From CAYGZA01 sp964354135 (lineage in GTDB: Bacteria; Planctomycetota; Planctomycetia; Pirellulales; Thermoguttaceae): a stretch of DNA of 28,444 bases. The DNA lies in assembly GCA_964354135.1 (NCBI GenBank), contig CAYGZA010000046.1, forward strand, positions 1 to 28,444, given 5' to 3'. Position numbers and translations under genes: made by a program. The notes beneath the pieces were generated by a model. The model had not been told where the DNA came from. It ran no database searches and saw only the letters and a program-made list of their open reading frames with translations. This document shows positions 25,335-28,444 of this stretch, piece by piece; positions within the stretch are counted from its first letter, which is position 1, and each line of letters starts with the position of its first letter.

Positions 25335-25413
25335 ACCACGAAGGCACAAAGGGCACAAAGTTGAGGAATTGATGATTCGTCTTTCTTCTCGATGCTCTCT
25401 GTGCCTCCGTGGT
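25335..25413. repeat. Imperfect inverted repeat of the ACCACGAAGGCACAAAG family
   Basis: ACCACGAAGGCACAAAG (25335-25351) is matched at 15 of 17 positions by the complement of CTCTGTGCCTCCGTGGT (25397-25413), with 45 bp between arms. GGCACAAAG also repeats directly within the left arm with a 9-bp period. Similar sequences are dispersed in intergenic regions of many bacterial genomes. It fills the 148-bp gap between the esterase and the thioredoxin-like gene. Confidence 0.8.
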
Positions 25414-25454
25414 GGCTTGTCGGCTCTCACGTTGACTGCTCGGAGTAGTTCCCG

Positions 25455-25688
25455 ATGAGAACCCTGGCGATTCTGGGGGTCGGCTGTGCCCGCTGCGACG
25501 CGCTGGCCGAAAACGCGGAAAAGGCCGCGCAGGAGATGGGGCTCGATTATCGGCTGGTCCGCGTGAGCGACGTCGAGAAGATCCTGGAGTACGACGTCCT
25601 CATGACTCCGGCCCTGGCGATCGACGGGGAAGTGAGAATCGTCGGCATCGTCCCCTCGGTCGAGGAGATCAAGCGGTTGTTGGGCTGA
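25455..25688 (+). CDS. Small thioredoxin-like redox protein (TM0996/MTH895 family)
   Basis: A 77-residue thioredoxin fold with the active-site pair CARC (Cys11, Cys14) after a first beta strand (RTLAILGVG). The cis-proline strand is TPALAIDGEVRIVG and the final helix is SVEEIKRLL. Length and motifs match the redox-active disulfide protein 2 family. It probably carries out dithiol-disulfide exchange in the cytoplasm. The partner is unknown; family members are often next to permeases or metal-resistance genes, but none is here. The start at 25455 has only a distant GGAG. Confidence 0.9.
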   Translation: MRTLAILGVGCARCDALAENAEKAAQEMGLDYRLVRVSDVEKILEYDVLMTPALAIDGEVRIVGIVPSVEEIKRLLG

Positions 25689-25699
25689 AGCCGCTTTGG

Positions 25700-25745
25700 T
25701 AGGATGGTGCCCGAGCCGGGCCACGGGCTGCAACCCGTGGGCTTT
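25700..25745. repeat. Hairpin repeat (CCACGGG...CCCGTGG)
   Basis: CCACGGG (25721-25727) pairs with CCCGTGG (25734-25740) around CTGCAA, within a longer string beginning TAGGATGGTGCCCGAGC. It resembles a dispersed intergenic hairpin that I associate with planctomycete genomes. It lies between the thioredoxin-like and isomerase-like genes and could act as a transcription or stability boundary. Confidence 0.55.
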
Positions 25746-25796
25746 GGTTGGAGGAAACGCGGAATTGTCTCGATCCGAACCCAAAGGACCCAAGCC

Positions 25797-26720
25797 ATGC
25801 AAGACAACAATCATCGCCGGCCCGAAGGCCGCCTGACCCGCCGCCGGCTGCTCGGGAGCGCCTTTCCGGCCGCCGCCATGGCGACCGTGGGCGTTTCTCG
25901 CTTTGCCCGTGCCGCCCAGAACACGCCGACACCAACGGAGCGCGTGGTCACCAAGGGGCGGATCAAACAGTCGGTCTGCCCCTGGTGCTTCGACCCCATG
26001 CCGCTGGAAACGTTGTGCCGGAACGCCGCGGCGATGGGAATCCCGTCCGTCGAGCTGGTGCCGCCGGACAAGTGGCCCCTCCTCAAGAAGCTCGGTCTGG
26101 TCTGTGCCTTGACCGGCAGCCACGGCTTCGTCGAGGGCTGGAACCGCCGCGAAAACTGGGCGATGTGCAAGGAGAAGGTCACGCAGGCGATCGAGGCGAC
26201 CGCGGCGGCCGGCTTTCCGAGCGTGATCACCTTTTCCGGCTTCCGCAAGGGCATGGCCGACGACGTGGGCCTGGACAACACCGTGGCCGGCTTGAAGACC
26301 GTGATCGGCCTGGCGGAGAAAAAGAAAGTGAACCTCTGCTTCGAGGTGCTCAACAGCCGCGTCAACGTGGAAATGAAGGGCCACCCCGACTACATGGGCG
26401 ACACGGTCGAATGGGGCGTCGAAGTGTGCCGGCGGATCGGCTCGCCGCGGATGAAGATCCTCTTCGACATCTACCACGTGCAGATCATGCAGGGGAACAT
26501 CATTACCCGCATTCGGCAGTTTCACGAGTTCATCGGCCACTACCACACCGCCGGTGTGCCGGGCCGCAACGAAATCGACGACACGCAAGAGATCAACTAC
26601 CCGCCGATCATGCGCCAGATCGTCAAGACCGGCTACACGGGCTACGTCGCCCAGGAGTTCATCCCCACGCGCGACCCGATGCAGTCGCTCCGCGAGGCGG
26701 TGAAGCTCTGCGACGTGTGA
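25797..26720 (+). CDS. TAT-exported sugar isomerase-like TIM barrel (hydroxypyruvate isomerase type)
   Basis: The N-terminus (LTRRRLLGSAFPAAAMATVG, ending ARAAQ near 41) is a twin-arginine-type signal, so the folded protein is exported. The mature part of the 307-residue protein is an AP-endonuclease-2-like TIM barrel of the hydroxypyruvate isomerase/xylose isomerase-like group. Metal ligands in order are Glu183 (CFEVLNSR), Asp224 (LFDIYHVQ), His248/His250 (GHYHTAGVPGRNEID) and Glu287 (VAQEFIPTRDP). The start at 25797 has AAAGGA upstream; the frame opens at 25704 but that part is a repeat. The true substrate is probably a sugar or sugar acid. The last 55 bp are duplicated at 27313-27367. Confidence 0.88.
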   Translation: MQDNNHRRPEGRLTRRRLLGSAFPAAAMATVGVSRFARAAQNTPTPTERVVTKGRIKQSVCPWCFDPMPLETLCRNAAAMGIPSVELVPPDKWPLLKKLGLVCALTGSHGFVEGWNRRENWAMCKEKVTQAIEATAAAGFPSVITFSGFRKGMADDVGLDNTVAGLKTVIGLAEKKKVNLCFEVLNSRVNVEMKGHPDYMGDTVEWGVEVCRRIGSPRMKILFDIYHVQIMQGNIITRIRQFHEFIGHYHTAGVPGRNEIDDTQEINYPPIMRQIVKTGYTGYVAQEFIPTRDPMQSLREAVKLCDV

Positions 26721-26754
26721 GGCGGAAGGACTCCCTTTCCGGCCTCGAATCGGG

Positions 26755-26760
26755 TAGAAT
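26755..26760 (+). promoter_or_regulatory. Candidate -10 element of the retropepsin-like gene
   Basis: GGGTAGAAT contains TAGAAT (26755-26760), five of six matches to the -10 consensus, about 35 bp before the ATG at 26795. No good -35 box is found 16-18 bp upstream, so this is a weak call. Confidence 0.35.
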
Positions 26761-26794
26761 ACCGTAACCGCGAGGCAATCTGGAGGCTCGCACA

Positions 26795-27226
26795 ATGAGG
26801 GAACGAACGCCAATGGGACGGTTCTCGGTTCAGTTTGTGGTCGCCAACAACCGCGACGTCGTGCAGGTCGCGCCCGGGGTTCCGATTCCGGAGGGCGTGA
26901 AGCATCTTGTGCTGTCCGGTGTGGTCGACAGCGGGGCCGCCCGGCTTGTCCTGCCCCAGCGTGCGGTCGACGAGTTGCGGTTGCAGGGACACGGTGAAAC
27001 TACGGTGCGGTACGCCGATGGCCGGCGGGAGAGGCGGCCGGTGGTAAGCAATGTCTGGCTTCAACTCCTGGGACGGGACGGGGTTTTTTCCGCGGTTGTC
27101 GAACCCGACCGCCAGGACGCCCTGATCGGCGCCATTGTGCTGGAGGAGCTCGACCTGCTTGTGGACTGCACGACCCGGACCCTCCGACCCCGGGAGCCCG
27201 ACTCCATCCTGACCGAGATCGAATAA
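26795..27226 (+). CDS. Retropepsin-like aspartic protease domain protein
   Basis: A 143-residue protein with the clan AA aspartic protease hallmark LSGVVDSGAARLVLP (Asp45-Ser-Gly), a second strand TVRYADGRRERRPVV and the hydrophobic-hydrophobic-Gly motif DALIGAIVLEELDLLVD. This single-domain form must dimerise to be active, as in retroviral proteases. It has no transmembrane segment. Bacterial relatives are widespread and mostly uncharacterised. ATG at 26795 has TGGAGG upstream and is preferred over the in-frame ATG at 26813. Whether it works as a protease is unknown; there are no reverse-transcriptase or integrase genes nearby. Confidence 0.85.
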   Translation: MRERTPMGRFSVQFVVANNRDVVQVAPGVPIPEGVKHLVLSGVVDSGAARLVLPQRAVDELRLQGHGETTVRYADGRRERRPVVSNVWLQLLGRDGVFSAVVEPDRQDALIGAIVLEELDLLVDCTTRTLRPREPDSILTEIE

Positions 27227-27312
27227 TGCCGCGCAAGACGCGGGACTTGGTATGACCAGCTCGATCGGAGACTGGAGATCGACTATCGGTCGCGGCGGCT
27301 CTCGATCGAGTG

Positions 27313-27367
27313 ACGCGCGACCCGATGCAGTCGCTCCGCGAGGCGGTGAAGCTCTGCGACGTGTGAG
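27313..27367 (+). repeat. Exact 55-bp duplicate of the 3' end of the isomerase-like gene
   Basis: These bases are identical to 26667-26721, which encode the last 17 residues plus stop of the TIM-barrel gene. Sequence diverges immediately on both sides. The copy has no upstream coding remainder, so it is a detached gene tail left by recombination or deletion. Confidence 0.92.
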
Positions 27368-27372
27368 AGGGA

Positions 27373-27416
27373 GCCGTCAGCTATCAGCCGTCAGCTATCA
27401 GCCGTCAGCTATCAGC
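27373..27416. repeat. Three 14-bp tandem copies (paired CAGC heptamers)
   Basis: The unit GCCGTCAGCTATCA occurs at 27373-27386, 27387-27400 and 27401-27414. Each unit is two 7-bp words (CAGCTAT and CAGCCGT), tying it to the element at 482-622. No inverted partner is obvious here, so it may be a half element. Confidence 0.88.
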
Positions 27417-27431
27417 GAAGACTTCCGAAAG

Positions 27432-27542
27432 GGGAATTCCGGAGAATTCCCGCCCTCGCCCTTTGGGAGAGGGTTGGGGTGAGGGCCCCAAGGCGGCCGA
27501 GCGGTCGTCCTCTCACCCGACCTCTCCCCCACGGGGGAGAGG
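27432..27542. repeat. Compound inverted-repeat element (GGGAGAGGGTTGGGGTGAGG family)
   Basis: A short palindrome GGGAATTC / GAATTCCC (27432-27451, 4-base loop) is followed by GGGAGAGGGTTGGGGTGAGG (27465-27484). This is matched imperfectly by the complement of CCTCTCACCCGACCTCTCCC (27509-27528). CCTCTCCCCC / GGGGGAGAGG (27521-27542) forms a further perfect hairpin. This is a widely dispersed intergenic repeat type in bacteria. It abuts, and probably interrupts, the RHS remnant. Confidence 0.8.
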
Positions 27543-27553
27543 AGACTGGATTG

Positions 27554-27712
27554 GGTGCCCGAGCGGTAGTCGTAGCGCAGAATGCGCCCGTTCGGGTAGA
27601 TCATCTTGGTGGGCCGGTTGTGGCCGGCGGAGCCGTCGGTGTACTGGTACTCGACCTTGGACGACGTGGACCTGTTCACCGCGCCGCCATGCCCTTGATA
27701 GCCGCTAACTAA
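27554..27712 (-). pseudogene. RHS-repeat protein fragment
   Basis: Read on the minus strand, the open stretch encodes GYQGHGGAVNRSTSSKVEYQ and then RPTKMIYPNGRILRYDYRSG, typical of the C-terminal core of RHS/YD-repeat proteins, which in full length exceed 1000 residues. It is bounded by an in-frame TAG at 27713-27715 and, at the other end, by the repeat element, so only about 52 residues survive. It is a decayed remnant, not a functional gene. Confidence 0.75.
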
Positions 27713-27785
27713 CTACCCGCGTGCCGAGAACCGCGCCTGTCCCCGGTTAGTGAGCCCGAATTCAGTATGGTGTCCCCAGAATGAT

Positions 27786-27847
27786 CCGGAAAAGCGGTTT
27801 CCGGCGCCATAACACACCCGATCCGGGGCCCCTTTTCCGAGCCCCGG
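27786..27847. other. Two consecutive hairpins past the end of the membrane-protein gene
   Basis: CCGGAAA / TTTCCGG (27786-27792 and 27798-27804, 5-base loop) and CCGGGGC / GCCCCGG (27823-27829 and 27841-27847, 11-base loop) are perfect stems. The second lies immediately beyond the stop of the minus-strand gene at 27850 and could be its terminator, though no T-tract follows on that strand. Confidence 0.45.
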
Positions 27848-27849
27848 CG

Positions 27850-28278
27850 TCAGTTGCCGAAGAACTTACGAAGAAGACCGCGCACGCCAATCGAGGTTTC
27901 TCTCGCAAGGCGGAAGAATATGTGGAAGGCGCCGCGTGCAGCGATAGAGGTTTCCCAGATTAGCAGGTCCTCGCCCATCGACTTGTTGACCCTTCTCTCG
28001 ATCTCGGCCACGCGCGTTGAGCACCGCTTGATCAACACGGCGAGTCTCAACCAGACGGCTAGGAGTAACGCGGCGGCTGACGCAAAGAGAAGCCAGGACC
28101 AACAGAGAGCAGAGCCCGACTGAGCAGCGATTCCGATAATCAACGGGAGCACGAAGCCAACAATTCCAAAGCGATTGCCCGTGCGGTTCACAATCTCATT
28201 GCGCAGTGTCCTGTACTCCTCCAGGAGAATCTGGATCCTATCCTTCTCGTCTGAAGAGGGCAGTTGCATTGAAGACAT
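27850..28278 (-). CDS. Small two-helix membrane protein of unknown function
   Basis: This 142-residue protein begins with a charged, probably coiled helix (DEKDRIQILLEEYRTLRNEI). Two transmembrane segments follow (about 36-54, FGIVGFVLPLIIGIAAQ; about 57-80, ALCWSWLLFASAAALLLAVW) and then a basic and amphipathic cytoplasmic tail (RVAEIERRVNKSMGEDLL) with a near-repeat WETSIAARGAF / RETSIGVRGLL at 108-118 and 126-136. I do not recognise a named family. Met1 at 28278 lacks a clear ribosome site; Met4 at 28269 is an alternative. It stands alone beside decayed sequence. Confidence 0.7.
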   Translation of the reverse strand: MSSMQLPSSDEKDRIQILLEEYRTLRNEIVNRTGNRFGIVGFVLPLIIGIAAQSGSALCWSWLLFASAAALLLAVWLRLAVLIKRCSTRVAEIERRVNKSMGEDLLIWETSIAARGAFHIFFRLARETSIGVRGLLRKFFGN

Positions 28279-28396
28279 AAAGCGAGTCCCGCGGGGAGTC
28301 CGATGATCGTCCCGTCCGTTTGTCTAGCTCGCGCCGGCCGCTCGTGTATGCGTGTCTATGCGTATCGGGTCAGGGCCCACTCAGTCATTAGTAACT

Positions 28397-28433
28397 GGAG
28401 TTTTGCAAACTCAGGCTAACCGGAGTCTGGCAA
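28397..28433. repeat. Short imperfect direct repeat at the window edge
   Basis: GGAGTTTTGCAA (28397-28408) and GGAGTCTGGCAA (28422-28433) match at 10 of 12 positions, 25 bp apart. The 166 bp after the membrane-protein start (28279-28444) holds no gene that I can see. The repeat may belong to a larger element that continues outside the window. Confidence 0.35.
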
Positions 28434-28444
28434 CCACATGGTCG

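Noticed and set aside
27373..27416. Possible miniature CRISPR array
   Set aside because: The repeats are directly adjacent 14-bp units with no spacers, and no cas gene is present.
27398..27679. A 93-residue minus-strand gene
   Set aside because: Only its N-terminal part is RHS-like; the remainder is translated intergenic repeat, so it is annotated as a pseudogene fragment.

Overview
The window looks like a chromosomal segment of a high-GC member of the Planctomycetota, probably from a metagenome-derived or environmental strain. Support for this comes from several sources: a secreted DUF1573 protein, large secreted glycoside-hydrolase-like proteins, ECF sigma factor with zinc-type anti-sigma factor, a TAT-exported sugar-isomerase-like TIM barrel, an RHS remnant, and intergenic repeat families of the kind common in that phylum. 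This is inference from gene content; there is no rRNA or marker phylogeny in the window. I recognised no tRNA, rRNA, CRISPR array or intact insertion sequence.

Layout. 1-1476 (+): a corrinoid-dependent methyl-transfer cassette, made of a truncated UroD/MtaA-like methyltransferase, a 60-residue unknown protein and a cobalamin-binding protein. 1534-7154 (+): a secreted DUF1573 protein and a 1450-residue secreted putative glycosidase. 7169-9762 (-): an NPPF-type methyltransferase and a phosphotriesterase-family hydrolase. 10054-13483 (-): a tight four-gene run reading sialidase, ECF sigma factor, anti-sigma factor and secretin-N-domain protein. 13691-17564 (+): serC, a secreted propeller/alpha-toroid protein and a TIGR01777 epimerase. 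17611-18925 (-): a nucleotidyltransferase plus 68-residue partner pair and an ECF sigma gene that has lost most of region 2. 19320-26720 (+): an ADP-forming acyl-CoA synthetase/GNAT fusion, an OLD-like ATPase/TOPRIM protein, a secreted alpha/beta hydrolase, a small CxxC thioredoxin-like protein and a TAT-exported TIM-barrel isomerase. 26795-28278: a retropepsin-like protein, then about 600 bp of decayed sequence (55-bp duplication, several repeat families, RHS fragment), then a two-helix membrane protein.

How the genes fit together. Much of the window concerns degradation or sensing of complex, possibly sialylated or methylated, organic matter outside the cytoplasm (sialidase, putative glycosidase, alpha-toroid protein, esterase, isomerase). 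The sialidase is placed directly ahead of a sigma/anti-sigma pair and a periplasmic secretin-like protein. Housekeeping and acyl metabolism are represented by serC and the acyl-CoA synthetase/acetyltransferase. Possible defence or selfish functions are the OLD-like ATPase and the nucleotidyltransferase pair.

Most unusual signals: intergenic inverted repeats built from 7-bp units in three places with two different sequences; the sigma factor lacking region 2; the nucleotidyltransferase/68-residue pair with a near-consensus promoter; and the sialidase-sigma-anti-sigma-secretin run.
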